NCBI GenBank assembly: GCA_029962745.1
Contig: CM057171.1
Coordinates: 18,379,633-18,443,632, forward strand
DNA length: 64,000 bases
Reading direction: 5' to 3'
Source: Echinometra lucunter
Taxonomy: Eukaryota > Echinodermata > Echinoidea > Camarodonta > Echinometridae
Shown: positions 10,925-23,780 of the stretch, piece after piece
Numbering within the stretch: the stretch's first letter is position 1
Layout of the letters: every line of letters starts with the position of its first letter
The notes under the pieces: generated by a model
What the model was told of the DNA's origin: nothing
Databases searched by the model: none
What the model saw: only the letters and a program-made list of their open reading frames with translations
Made by a program: the position numbers and the translations under genes

Positions 10925-11830
10925 CATACATAGGCCTGTATCAACGTGAAGCATTTTCAAATTGGGGAAATTAGGCAACTTGCTATGTGAACCATCCTGC
11001 TTTTTTTTTCAATTTTGCGAGCGAGCGAAGCGAGCGAGCAAAAAATAACAAATTTCTTGTTATGAGAGAAGGGTTTAGTTATCATACTGGCATAAATGAT
11101 ACCTAATATATATGTATATGGTTACCTCGCTGCCAAATATGAACTCTACTTTGTCACATCGTTGGTCCATTGTTGCTGCCCCCCAAACCACTCTGTTTTT
11201 TAATATTACGAGCGAGCAAAGCGAGCGAGGATGCACACACTGTTTTTCATGGTAGATGTAGTAAACCCTTCGGCAAATTACGCTGTGAGCCAATGAAACA
11301 TGTACATTATCTATTCGGTCTCATCTCACCGAATTCGTTTGCTTTTCAAAACCATTAATATGAAACGAGCGAGCGCAGCGAGCGAGGAAAAGTATACCCT
11401 TTTCCATAATGATAGAAGTGTTATTTCGTCATCATAATAATGTGATAAAAATGTGATATGCGCTATACAAGAACGGAATATTATTATCATCATTATCATC
11501 AGAATACACTATAAACCTGTCATGCCTGTATGATATCTAAATAATACATCTGATCACCTGTGTGCCGAATATGACACTGTTTTAGCTACCTCGCTTGCAG
11601 TCCGAATCCATTCTGTTTCTACCATAGCGAGCAAAGTCAACGACCGATCCCGGCAAAATTATATGGATTATTGGGAAATTATTGGGGGGGGGGGGGGTGG
11701 CAAAATGATATCTTTGCCCCCCCCTCCCAAAATTTTCTTTGGGGGGCAACTGCCCCCGCTGCCCCCCCCCCCCTAGGATCGACGCCTCTGCATGCAAACA
11801 CTTCACCGACTAAGCCAACTTGTATCCTAT
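10430..11830 (-). mobile_element. tRNA-derived SINE split by a hAT-like insertion
   Basis: On the minus strand, 11,799-11,825 reads as the 5' half of a tRNA-like head with an A-box-like stretch (GGCTTAGTCGGTGAAGTG). It continues across the insertion at 10,754 into ATGTCGAACC.. and a B-box (GAGTTCAAGTCC) near 10,719-10,735. The non-tRNA body extends to about 10,430. Removing the inserted element and one TSD copy restores a continuous head. Confidence 0.6.
10755..11790. mobile_element. hAT-like non-autonomous element, 1,036 bp, perfect TIR and 8-bp TSD
   Basis: CAGAGGCGTCGATCC at the left end and its exact complement at the right end form a 15-bp TIR. CATGCAAA is duplicated at 10,747-10,754 and 11,791-11,798. 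G-tracts lie just inside both ends. The interior has a (TA)n tract (10,876-10,922) and several GCGAGCGAAGCGAGCGAG units (11,018, 11,210, 11,366 and a diverged copy at 11,625) related to the array at 240-1320. No transposase. Confidence 0.8.
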
Positions 11831-12225
11831 AGTGACGTATATCTTCGATATTTTATATTTTGCAGTAAATTCTTATTGTCGCATGTCTCTTAATCAGGAA
11901 TATGATGTAAAAAGATCTTGTTGTTTATGTTCTTTTTTCCTGAATGCATATTTTGTTGAATGAATAAGTGAATAAATAAAAATTCCTGAATAGCAACTTT
12001 CCTGCGCTAACTTATTTAGGCATAATTCTTAGTCTTAGGCTCATAACCAATTGGTTGACAAGTATTTTTATAATTTATAATATGTCTAACTGGGTAACAA
12101 AATTCACATCTGAGTCGCAATATTCGACATATTTTTTTGTCTATGTAGTCTGACGAAATTTATCACAGGACCGTGACACTTGAACCCTCATACTCTTCTG
12201 CACTCACCCCCCCCCCCCCCCTCCC
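11831..12225. other. unannotated AT-rich spacer
   Basis: No gene supported. A C-tract at about 12,207-12,221 precedes the inverted repeat that follows. Confidence 0.4.
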
Positions 12226-15200
12226 CGCCAGCGCATATTTTTTTACACTAGAGTTCTGCCATATTGGCGATAAAATTCAGGAAAACCGGTGGTAAATGAG
12301 GCTAACTCTAAGCACACGCATACAAGGTAGCAACAAATACGGTACGAACAGGGAGGTGAGAAGAAATTATACATGTTCAACTGCTAGTGGGCTTAAGCGA
12401 CAAGGTCAAGGGAAGCAAGAAAATAATTGAAAAGAGAAAGGATCACAGATTGAAGGGAAAACAAAGAAATGCATAAGGAAAAGAGGTGATAGACTGAAGG
12501 GAAAACAAAATACATAAGGAGGTGATAGATTAATAGATTAGGAACTTTTAGAAAGAGAACAGAAGGTATGATAGAAGGAGAATACTGAGAGAGATTGGAG
12601 GATGGAAATTCAAAGAAAACCTAGATTAAGGCGTTGAAATTGATGCACTTTGCTACCATGACACTTTTATCTATTTCCGAATGTACACAGACAGCAACAA
12701 GTATACCCCCCTCCATAAACACTCAAACTCACTGGAGTCACACAAAGAGAAAAGACTGAAATAAACAAGGAAAATAGAAAGAGAAGTACAAGGAGAAGAG
12801 GAGAGAAGGGGACCTGTTGACCAGAAATTGCAGTCACGCATCGTAGCCTATAATCAGAACGTGATGTGACAAATCGAACATTCTTGTTTTTTTCTGGTTT
12901 TAATAGAAAATAATAATGATAATAATAACTGGATTTATATAGCGCCTTTTCCAGAGGATACAAGGTGCTATCAATATACGTCTAAGAGGAATACAGAGCA
13001 TTATATGGTTCCAGAATTTTTTTTTCACGTATACCTGGATCAGCCACTACAGGCATCGAGTTTCTGGTCGATCTAAGCAAGCTGCCAATTTATGATTTTT
13101 TATCATTTTTTATTATTATTATTTTTTAAACTTATTACCATTATTATCATCATTATTGTTATTGTTATTTGGCATGCAAGTTTTTAAGGCACTCTACGGT
13201 ATAGTAAAGTGATGCATTGGTGAATTCAGAATAAGCATATAAACAATCTGAACATTTTACTACTTTAACGTTTCTTAACAGTTCAATTCCCAATGTCATG
13301 TATAAACAGCATTATCCTTTCAAAAGCTATGGGTATTCGAGGATTCTGGAACCATATACAGCATTGTATTATGTCGCTCTATTGGAGAAAACAAGGAATG
13401 TTTTTGATTTGTCATATGTTCTGATTAATGTCCTAGTGTTCTACTCACATGTTCTGATTAAACTAAAGAATGTTTATTTTGCCACTATCATTGCTTGAAA
13501 GCAACAGGATTTGAATCACGTTTAAAAGATGAAGATGGAAGAATGGATTGGAAAAAAAGGTTAAATGAGAATAAATAAGAATAATACAGAAGTGAAATGG
13601 AAAGATAAAGCTAAATAGAATAGAAACAAGGAAAGACGTGATGGAAGAAAAAAAAATATTTTCATGATTATAGGGAAGGACAGAAGACAAGATGAAAGAA
13701 GGTGGACTAGAGGCAAACAGGAAAAAAGAAAGACATAGAAAGATAGAACTGCTTAACATTGAATTGTATCAATATGTAAACATAATACATATTTATATTT
13801 GTAATTGCACTCATGTCAAATAACTCCAGTATAGAACTATAAAAATTTTCAAATAAAAATGTCAGTTATCTTCACTTTATTCTGTCACCATTACAATTTA
13901 CACCATTTCATTCCATGCGTACCAAGTAATGATTGTTGTGGTTGTAACGATTATTTCACATATTAACCCAAATATTTTGATATTTGAAAAAAAATCATTA
14001 ATGACGGAGACTGGCGAATTTAAACAAAACCGTATAAATAATGTAGTCCAATATGTAAGGAGTAGCAGTAACTTTCTACATGTAGGATATTATGTGATTT
14101 ACTTCTTTGTTTCAATTAAAACAACATTCATATTGATTATATCAACATAATATAAAGTGAAAGAAAATAGTTTCTTCATGAATAATTTTTGTGTGATTGT
14201 GTGATTGTTTATGTTTGTAAATGTGATGAAAAATACTGATAATAATAACAAATCAGAACGGATGCAAATACACTCTACTAACCATGAAAAAATCCAATAT
14301 CCGTATGATCATAAAAATTATGTTGCAAGAGAGAATCGTTCCGAAATCATATAATATAATAGTAAAATAATAGTATTAAAATCTATGGCAGGCTCACGGT
14401 AAATGAACCTAAGTTTAGCCAAAAAGGAAGGGGCAACGGGAGCGATCACCCCCATCCAAATACGCAAAAGGGGAAAAAAGAATGTGAGCAAGAAAAAAAG
14501 GGTAAAAGAAGGTAAGAAAAGAGATTAAAAAACGATAAAAACCTCTGCATCCTCCCCATGCACTGACCTGTATACTCCCACCCAGGGAACGCACTTGGTG
14601 CACAACATGTAATTCGCACGCTTCGCATGCTCATCACTATACCGCCCCCAATGATTTTTTCTTCTAAAATTGTAACTGAGAGAAATTATCAATTATACAT
14701 TTTTAAACAAATATATTTTCCAAAAATGGCTTCAAATACTGCTGCTATTATATTATACTGCTCTATTCGAGAAAATTACTTTTTTCTACTAAAATTATAA
14801 CTGAGAGTAATTATCAATGATAAATTTTTAAGCAAATACATCCTTCACAAATGGCCACTAATACTGCTGCTATTGTATTCTATTGCTCTATTGGAGAAAA
14901 CAAAGAATGTTTGATTTGTCATGTTCTAGTTATGTTCTAATCACATGTTCTAATCAAAACAAAGAATGTCATTTGTCACGTTCTGGTTAATATACGATGC
15001 GTGACTGCAATTTCCAATCAACAGCTAGGTCATCTGGTTATACAATAAGATCCCATGATGAATTCTTTGTCATATATATATATATATAAAATTATAACTG
15101 AGAGTAATTATCAATGATAAATCTTTAAACAAATAATCTTCCTCGAATGGCCACTAATACTGCTGCTATTGTATTCTATTGCTCTACTGGAGAAAGCAAA

Positions 15201-16144
15201 GAATGTTTGATTTGTCATGTTCTAGTTATGTTCTAATCACATTTTTTGGGTTTAAATCGCATACTGTTAGGATGTTTCTATGAACCAGAAAGTTGAAATA
15301 TTCTATATCAATAATCCTTGGTAAGCTTTAAACCTGTATCCATTCATACAGGCCCTGTGATGATGACTGAAAATGCATTTCTGGCACACCTGTTTCCTTG
15401 ATCATACTGGCTCAAATTTGTGTGACTTCTTCAACTGGGGGGGGGGGGGATATTGTTGCTGTCTGTAGGCATTGTGTGAAACAGATTACCGTGTCAGAGT
15501 CTCAGTAGCAAGGAGCATCTTTCTGTGAATTTCTTTCCCCTTCGCTCCTCTTCTCTTTCTACCATACCTTGCTCTTTCTATTTCCTTGTTTATTTCAATA
15601 TTTTCTCTTTCCTCTTCTGTTACTGTATTTCTTTAATATACATTCTTTGATTTTTCATTCATTGTTTCGGTTACTTTGTTTTCCCTTCCGAATCTCTCCC
15701 CTGCTCTTTTGCGTATGTGTTTCTCTGTTTTCCCTTCAATCTGTCACCTCTTCATGTATCTCTTTGCTTTCAATCTCTCCCCTTCAGTAGGCCTGTTTTC
15801 CTTTCGATCTATCCCAATCTCCTTTCCTTACGTTTTTCTTTTTTCCCTTCAATCTATCACCTCCTTTCCTTATGTATTTATTTTTTCACCTTCAATCTAT
15901 CACTTCTTTTCCTTATATATTTTCTTGTTTCCCTTGTCGTGTAAATACTCGCGGCAGTTAATTGTAATATATGTTATATCCCAATATCCTTACCCCTGTA
16001 TACATACATCCGTTCGTATACCGTGCACATGTTTGGTACATTGTGTGCGTTGACGAGTTAGACTCATTTACCACCGGTTTTCTTGAATTTTATTGCAAAT
16101 ATGGCAGAACTCTAGTGTAAAAAAGATATGCGCTCCCTGCCAGC
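12226..16144. repeat. ~85-bp inverted repeat pair enclosing 3.9 kb
   Basis: 12,226-12,309 (with TTTACACTAGAGTTCTGCCA and AAAACCGGTGGTAAATGAG) recurs as its reverse complement at about 16,054-16,144. It may be the ends of an old DNA transposon. No transposase is visible between, and the interior includes other repeats, so it could also be two fragments in opposite orientation. Confidence 0.5.
14664..15245 (+). repeat. three-copy direct repeat
   Basis: Segments beginning AATTGTAACTGAGAGAAATT (about 14,668), AAATTATAACTGAGAGTAAT (about 14,800) and the same at about 15,089 are related. All continue through CTAATACTGCTGCTATTGTA and CTCTATTGGAGAAAACAAAG. A diverged fourth piece lies at about 13,350-13,470. 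Confidence 0.7.
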
Positions 16145-16716
16145 CATCCCATGATTATCACGTTCCTGAACTTGGATTGTAGTATTTCTGTACATGTATA
16201 CGTCCCCGTTCTAGTGACAATCTTTGTTTTGTCTTGTAATGTTCTCAATTTTCCCCCTTTTCATTCCCCCCTTCTCATATAGCTTCCTCTTTCCCTTCTA
16301 CCATTCTTTTAATCCGACATATGAATTGTGTTGCATGTATTACAATATTATATGCTTTTTCTCACTTTGTGTGATCGCTTTCTGTTATTCTATATAGTAT
16401 AATTAGTATTTTGAGTGATCTGTGGAGAAAATAAAATAATCTGGAAAAGCCCTTGCTAATACCCGGGTATTTCGGAGGTATTCTGCAGGTGCACTCTGTC
16501 AAAGTACACATAACAAAAGGGAGAAAACACAAAATACAAATCTGTGGGTAAAGTTCAGCACCGTACCGGGATTATAAATTCTTTACCTCCTGGGAACATA
16601 ATGAATGGGTCCTACGTCACAAGACACCACTGACGCTGCACTGATCTCGAATAGAAAATCAGAATACAGTAGTAACAATGGGTTTTTCCCACTTTCAGGA
16701 TTTATTTACACAGCGC
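16145..16716. other. unannotated spacer
   Basis: Pyrimidine-rich, then AT-rich; no gene supported. Confidence 0.4.
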
Positions 16717-17408
16717 TAAAGGGAACCAAAACCCTGGAAAATCAATTTCAATTAAAAGAGAGGATAGGGAGTAGCAATTTAAAACAAGTTCCATCAAAAT
16801 CTGTTACAAGTTGAGAAAGTTCTGGAAGTTTGAAAAGTCTCGATGTACTTTCTATGGTTGTCCTCAAATTGGCAATGGTGCTTCAAAATAAAGGTTTTTG
16901 TGGACAACTCGCAATAAGTTTTGTATACAAAATTTCATACTTTCTCCATGATCTCTATAGGTGCAGCCTGTCTCCTTAGCTCAAGATATATCATGGGAAA
17001 ATGTAATAATAATAATAATAATAATGATAATACTCAGTTTTTATATAACGCAAATTACAATTAAGTCTCTAAGCGCTATGGAAAAGAAGAAAAGCAAGAA
17101 TGTATTTGAAAAACAATATGTAGACTGAGCTCACAAGGAGACAAGCAACATCTTTAGAGAGAATGGAGAAAAAAAAAGAAATTTTGTGTACAGAACATAT
17201 GAAGAGTTGTCCACAAAAACTTGTCATTTTCTAGCAGCATTGCCAATTTGAGGATAACCATAGAAAGTAAATAGAGACTTTTCAAACTTTCATAACTTTC
17301 TCATTTCGTAACCGATTTTGATGGTACCTTTTTGAAATATAAATTACTTCTCCCTGTCCTCTCTTTTCATTCAAACTGATTTTCCCCATTGTTTTGGTTC
17401 CCTTTAAG
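16717..17408. mobile_element. fold-back element with ~200-bp arms
   Basis: The left end AAAGGGAACCAAAAC and the right end GTTTTGGTTCCCTTT are complementary. The arms (about 16,717-16,915 and 17,200-17,408) also share CCATAGAAAGTA and TTGTGGACAAC-type segments in inverse. The middle has an (ATA)n tract and a 'TTTATATAACGC' segment. Confidence 0.7.
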
Positions 17409-17587
17409 GCTAGATATTTCAGAATTGCTGTCAGTATCACCCATCGCAGAGTGCCTGGTGGTGCCAACACCCAGGAGGGTAGATATGTGGGTTGAGAATT
17501 CTTGTAGTTAATCGCCCCAAAAACTGCGAAAAAGAACTTTGAATAAATATTTGCAGATGGTGTGACCACCATCTGAACAATTATTCA

Positions 17588-17752
17588 GGGGAGCGTTTCA
17601 TGAAAGGACTTGTCGGATGTTTTATCCGACAAAGTCTGTTTTATCCGACAGTTGCCATGGTAACAATCCTTCTCAGCCAATCAAAATCAAGGAAAGATGT
17701 CAGATCTGACAGCTTGTCAGACGACAAATGTTGATGAAATGCCCCCCCCCCC
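17588..17752. mobile_element. fold-back MITE with GTTTCATGAAAGGACTTGTCG end
   Basis: A G-run plus GTTTCATGAAAG at the left and GATGAAATGC plus a C-run at the right. The inner GTCGGATG/TCCGACA and CAGATCTGACAG palindromes fold back on themselves. Confidence 0.6.
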
Positions 17753-18104
17753 GCGCTTGGCTGCCTCGGATTAGGGTATCTAGAGACTGAAAACTTTTCA
17801 TCTTACAGCCCTTGCATGGGTTTTATGGTTTTGCGAGCCTATGGGCAATTAAAATATGAAATTAGGCCTACTACAATTATAGGGGTTTTATTTCGTCTTC
17901 TCATATTCATTACGTTTTATTGTTTTTTTTTTTCTTTGCCCCTCGCACGGCTCTGACCAATACTCTCATGAGACGTCGCCTGGCTGACAGAAGGGCGTTA
18001 ACGCGCTTGCACACTGTACCTTTGGCGTAGCGAAATCAAGTAACGTCCTTCTGCCAGCCAGGGGGGATGTTATTGCAATGCAAGACACTACATATTTCAT
18101 ACCG

Positions 18105-18400
18105 GCTCATTACCATACTATAATCTCGCCTTTCAATTACAAGGTCGTGAGTTCGAATCCCACACCAAGACGTTAATTTCCTTCAGCAAGACATTCATCC
18201 ACATTGTGCTGCACTCGAGCCAGGTGAAGTATATGGGGACCTGGTAGGAATTTATTCCTTGAAACGCAGACATGGCAGAGCGCGTTACAGCTGCTCTGCT
18301 AAAGCCAGTGTAATAATGCCGCATTACTGTAGAGCGCTTAGACTTTAGAGACTTGTGTTAGGCGCTATATCAGCAAGTGAAATAGAAGTTCATTATCCAA
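18105..18400 (+). mobile_element. tRNA-derived SINE-like fragment
   Basis: A B-box (GAGTTCGAATCCC) at about 18,150 is followed by ~230 bp of body ending in TAGGCGCTATATCAGCAAG. The A-box half is eroded. ORFs on either strand are not genes. Confidence 0.45.
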
Positions 18401-19217
18401 TAATGAACACATAAGACATACAGAGAAACAGTTCTAAAGGATAATAGGAACCAGAAAATAGCATGAATGCTAATCGACCCTGGTTCCTTTAAATTATCTT
18501 AATGCATTGTAAGGCTAAACAGAATAAACAATATCATTATGCTGTGAAACAACAAGACTATAACACACGCAAAGGGATAAACTCAGTATCAAATGATGAG
18601 CCTCTTATTAACCGAATACTAAATATCTAGCAGTTTAATAGTCATTCATGTAACAGGTATTCCACAAGTGTTTTTCTAAAACATTATCATAATCAAGAAA
18701 GAAATAGAAATTCGATTAATCATTCTTGAAATATGTTTTCAACATATTTTTCGAAATTTTATTTCATAACAGATCAGCTGATAACAGATCACCCATGGAA
18801 CTTCATAGCCACGTAAAAGATAAATCATAACACATATTGATAATCGTCGGTCCGTGAATCATGTTTTATTTAATTTGCCTCACCCCAGATTAGAAAAATT
18901 ACAGAATGTGGCTGCTCGTGCGGTAACACTCTGCGCCCAGAATGCAGTCCCATTAGACAGTTAAAACTTTTCTCAAAGCACCCCACTGATTGCCCTTGGA
19001 AGAACGGGTAAATTGTTTATGAAATTCGATTGCAATTCAGTTTAAGTTCAAGCTCAAGTTTATTTTCCCATTTCTCAGCTTATTTCACTAAAGAGTAACA
19101 ACAGCAAAAGATACATTAAAAAGCAAGTTGATAAAGTAACAATACAGTACAGCATTCCAAAACAAACATAGTAGTGAATGAAGTGAAATGAAAACATGGA
19201 CGCATAGTCCATTACGG
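18401..19217. other. unannotated AT-rich spacer
   Basis: No gene supported. Confidence 0.4.
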
Positions 19218-19406
19218 GGAGGGGGGGGGGGGGTGTTTCATAAAGCTGTTCGTAAGTTACGAATGACTTTACGAACGACTGGTGATACCTGCTTGGGTGC
19301 TAATCAGATTCTCATTCATTTACATGTAGCACAAGAAGGTATCACCAGTCGTGCGTAAAGTCGTTCGTAACTTACGAAAAGCTTTATGAAACACCCCCCC
19401 CCCCCG
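19218..19406. mobile_element. G-capped fold-back MITE, near-perfect palindrome
   Basis: A G-run plus TGTTTCATAAAGCTGTTCGT opens the element, and the complementary arm plus C-run closes it. The arms are about 75 bp, with only a short divergent centre. Confidence 0.8.
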
Positions 19407-19627
19407 GTTACAAGTTTACGAATATTTTCTCCTTTGATATGTTTGAGGGGCTCAGTTATAACGATAGCTCAAGGTGATATCGAGACTGGGCTATGCCTCA
19501 AGATGACTAACTGAAATAGCTGTTTTCATATCTGTTAGCATACTTACTCTTAATGAAATATTCATTAAAGGGAACGAACGCCCTTAAATCATGCTCTTTA
19601 GTCTAGGCCCCATAAAGTCTCGTATAC

Positions 19628-20355
19628 GGGGGGTCCATGTTCCTAAAGTTACTAAGGACTTACGAACAACTTGAATATGGCAAGCAAAATGGGATTCTCA
19701 ATCATTATACATCGCATCAGCTAAAAGTGAAATATGCAGACGTAGATTAACATTACTTTTGTTCACAAACATTGTTACTGCGAAATACCTTTTTGCCACA
19801 ATTTAACTGAGATTATGGGATATGCAGTCACACACATTGTTTAACCCACACAGATACAGTGTCACCTTTAGGAGACACTTTTGCAGTATCTGTTGGTCCA
19901 GAATGTTGGGCAGTACATATTATACATGAGCAGAAAGAGAAAAATGCACTGACAAATTTGAGCCCATTCCCATCGCCGTGTGGTGTGGCGTTCTCGAATT
20001 AGAGCAGTTTAACTGTTACTAATCATCAAACTCTTTAAATTGGCAACACAGTGAATAATACATAATCAATATTTCCATGTTCAAATTGGCAATTTCTGAT
20101 TAAATTTTACAATTATATTTAATTTTGGTTTATGTTATATCCATATTTATTTTTTTCAAGCTATGCACGCGTGGAAAAAAAATTTTTTTATTGCCAATTC
20201 GAGGATTGAAGATGATTAATTTAGACCTCAAGAAAGTTCTGTACTGCTATGGGTTAAACGTCAGGAAAAACTTTGGGCATCGCATTTGGTACTTCATATT
20301 CCAGTTGTTCGTAAAGTCCTTCGTAACTTTACAAACAGATTTATGCCCCCCCCCC
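19628..20355. mobile_element. fold-back element, related ends
   Basis: The left arm (AAAGTTACTAAGGACTTACG and AACAAC, preceded by a G-run) and the right arm (GTTGTTCGTAAAGTCCTTCG and AACTTT, followed by a C-run) are complementary. The termini resemble those of 19,218-19,406. Confidence 0.55.
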
Positions 20356-20403
20356 TTGAATTCATAATCTGGCCTCCTGGTCACTACAGGCCACGACATC
20401 AAC

Positions 20404-20707
20404 CAGGGTGTCGATTATTGATTCGTGGTTGGGGGATGATTGGTGTGGAATATCCTTGGAGCGAGAGCGAAGCGACCGAGCGGAGGAAGGGTGTGGGAGG
20501 AAGTCCCCACCCCTCCTCCTTCTCCCCTCCCACGGTAGGGACTTCTAAAAAAAAAAATCTCATTTCAGAGCATTTGAGAGTGGTTTTAAGGGAATCATTA
20601 ACGCGCTAAATTCCATAATTTTCTTTGAATTCTTGATTTTGGTCATTATTGCAGTGTACCATATTGGGGAAAAAACCCCCCCCCCCCCCACCGGGATCGA
20701 CACCATG
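20404..20707. mobile_element. hAT-like element, 304 bp, perfect 8-bp TSD
   Basis: The termini CAGGGTGTCGAT and (inverted) CATGGTGTCGAT match at 11 of 12 positions. ACATCAAC is duplicated exactly at 20,396-20,403 and 20,708-20,715. The interior has the GAAGCGACCGAGCGGAGG and CCCACGGTAGGGA blocks seen in 4990-5584. Confidence 0.75.
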
Positions 20708-20715
20708 ACATCAAC

Positions 20716-21022
20716 AACCAATTTAACCGCAATATCGATCTCATAGGCTGTCGGGTTACTGGTAACTACAAGATTTTTTTTTTTTGATAGAAAAAAAAAC
20801 AAGTAAAGTCATTAGACATGGTAGATGAAGTGGGTGAAAATGAGTTATTCTTTTTCTTACATGTGACATGTACATGTATGACTTCAGTATGTTGTAGGTC
20901 AGAATTCAAGTGCTGCTCATTTTGGTTTAAGCATCCGGGCACAAAGAAAAATGTTGTTGAAAGTACTTAACAAGAATCTTTTGCTTATAAAATGTCCATT
21001 TCTCTCTCTCTCTCTTTCTCTC

Positions 21023-21070
<48 letters not shown>

Positions 21071-21157
21071 TCTATGTATATATATTTCCCTTTTCTTTTC
21101 TATCACTTCTGCTTTTCGCCTTTTATGCTCGTCTCATAGCCATCAAACCATCCCCTT

Positions 21158-21188
<31 letters not shown>

Positions 21189-21959
21189 ATGATCTCTCTT
21201 CTTTCCTCTATTATGCCTGTAAGTTTGGGGACTTTGCATGTATCTGGAGGGGCAGCACTCATCTTTCTTCTGTTCCTTTTCCTTTAGGCTGTACATTAAA
21301 AAATAATCAGTTTAAAGGATAACATGCACACAACAAAAATCTCTCTTCTGTCTTTTCTTTTCTTTTCTCTTCTCGCTTTTCTTTTCTTTTCTTTTCTCGA
21401 CTCCCAGTCACGTCTTTCGGATGGTGACGTTAAAAAAAAAGGTCGGTCCCAGATGTATATTGTCCCAGATATACATCTGAAATTTAAAAAATTTTTAGGG
21501 TACATTCAGAACCAATAATTGTTCCGAGAACAACTGAAAATTCCCCTCCCTTTCCCACTCTTTCTTCATATTCTTTCAATTTCGCTCTTCGCTTTTGTTT
21601 GCCCATTTTCCCCCTCTAAGCTTGTATAGGTGCAGTGTCACGTTGAGAAAAAAAAAATTTGCGTTAGATTCAGTAACATTTGTTCTTTTCCCCCCTTTCA
21701 TTCTTCTCTTCTCTTCCGTTTTTTTTTTTTTCTTCTTTCTATGAATAGACGTGATAGGTGTAGTATCATGTTTTTTTTACTCCTATCTATCAACTGTTTA
21801 AGTACTTTATGGCTTGTATTCTCTTTTGATCTCACCCCCTACACACACACGCACACATACCCACCCACACTTATGCACATAATTTTCTCTATTTCTCCCA
21901 ACAAACAGGTGTCACATGCACAGACAGTTATTGATATTATTCCATGATGCATATTTGTT
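20716..21959. other. simple-repeat-rich spacer
   Basis: (TC)n at about 21,001-21,026 and 21,166-21,188, (TA)n at about 21,027-21,066, and TTTTC-rich and CA-rich tracts. No gene supported. Confidence 0.6.
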
Positions 21960-21961
21960 TA

Positions 21962-23633
21962 GGTGGTCTGTCATCTTTGACAGATCACCTCTTAATTTCG
22001 TCAGAATTTTCTTTATTTTTCTTTATTCTAGACACTTTTTTGTGCACTCGAAATCTCAGAATCGGCTGGTTCAAATTGCATGAAATTTTGGTCAGTTATC
22101 AATCGTCATAAGATCTTGCCGTTCCAATTATTTTTATGTTCATTGGGTCATCGTGACGTCATCCAGGCGCCATTTTGTGAAAATCACCTTAGGGTCATAT
22201 CTTCATAACGGATGGTCATTTCTCATTCACGTTTGGCATGATCAAAGTTCATATCAGTCCAAACAATTTCATGTATTGAGACGCACGCGTACGCGTACGT
22301 CCGCGCGTCAGCGCGCGCGCAAAAATTAAAAATGCTCAGAATCGACTCATATTCATTTTGCACACGTTTCAGGCCATTTTAAGCATTTCAAAAATTTGCG
22401 CGCGTCCGCGTCCGCGCGCGCGTCATGCGCGTGCGCAGGTCCTGAATGACGCAAAAACGCCGTTTTTTCACTTGATTCGCATTCCTGACACTTTTCTTAA
22501 CAATTTCCATCAATTTAGAACTGATTTCGACTAATCAAAAGGTCACACGCGCACGTCAAAGTTCAAAATCCGTGCGCGCGTCTATGGGGAAAATAATGTA
22601 AAAACACGCAAAAACATGCCCCTTTAAAATCCGCCATAGCTCCTCAGAATGCATGGATACCCCCATTTTTTTTTTACATATTCTGAAAGTTTATGAGTTG
22701 TAGATGTGAATCCATGACAAAAATTTATCTTATGGATGTTCTCACGTCATCCTATTCTTATGTGAACTCAAAATTTTGATTTTTAATTTTTGACGTTATA
22801 TTTTTTTCCTTTAACCAAGACTATCTCACTTATTATTCATCAATTTTCGCCAAGATTTCGATATGTTGTAGCTGAGACAATTTTCTACAAATATTTTGAT
22901 CATTGTTACTCATTTTGATGACGTTATCATGGTCTAAATTCACGATTAAAGGTACAATGTCAATTTTTCTCAATTTACGTGTATTCTCTATGGGACATGA
23001 CTTTTATGTAATTCTTGATTCTACATTCTCGTCTTCTTTGATAAACATTTCCTTATTTCTGCTTGATTTTCGCCCATCTTTAAGTATGTTGCAGCTGAGA
23101 AAATTCTCTATCTTAGGCGTTCACATGTTTTTTAAACAAATGTCGAATACATTTTGAAATTTCGACTGGAAAACCTGATATTAGAATTCCGTTTTGAATC
23201 TACGTGTTATCTCTATGAGCTGTTTTCAGGTATACCTTCAAAGCACTTGCCTCACATGCTCAAGGTACCTGGTTCGAGCCCCGGACGGAAGGGGGGCAAA
23301 TTTTTCCTTTTGCTTTCTTTTTACATGTTATATTCCTATCCTCTTTAACTATATAATTACATATACAGTCACAGTCAATGAAATAAACTGCTGATTTTGG
23401 CCCGCTATGACAATTGCAATGCAGTGCACAGTAGTTTATGTATAACCCTATAGAAAATCTGATTAGTTAAGGTGAATTTAAGCTTTGGATCATCTTTCAA
23501 ATATTCTGCAATATCAAATCATCCAATGTCTATGACGTTAGTCTCCTATCGAGACGTAAAAATTTGATCAAAAGTCTTACCAACGAATTCATCACAATCC
23601 ACGTCGAAACCTAAAAGATGCCGACAGACCACC
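21962..23633. mobile_element. 1.7-kb element with 11-bp TIR and TA target duplication
   Basis: GGTGGTCTGTC at the left and its exact complement at the right, each flanked by TA (21,960-21,961 and 23,634-23,635). A TA duplication points to a Tc1/mariner-type or similar mechanism, but I see no transposase. The interior has unusual CpG-rich tracts (about 22,280-22,320 and 22,395-22,440) and, at 23,269-23,285, a B-box-like GGTTCGAGCCCCG. Confidence 0.55.
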
Positions 23634-23780
23634 TAATTCGTCATGTGACGAATTCAAATGTCTCGTTTTCTGTTTACTTTCGGGAATGTTGGAGGAGGGA
23701 CATGATAACTACCCCTCCTCCCATTTTTGTGTAAATATAACCCTGGCTTTTTGGATGCTACATTCGTTGAAGATATTTCA

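Noticed and set aside
15569..16053. Overlapping Phe/Ser/Leu-rich ORFs
   Set aside because: Translation of a pyrimidine-rich tract in three frames; no coding signal.
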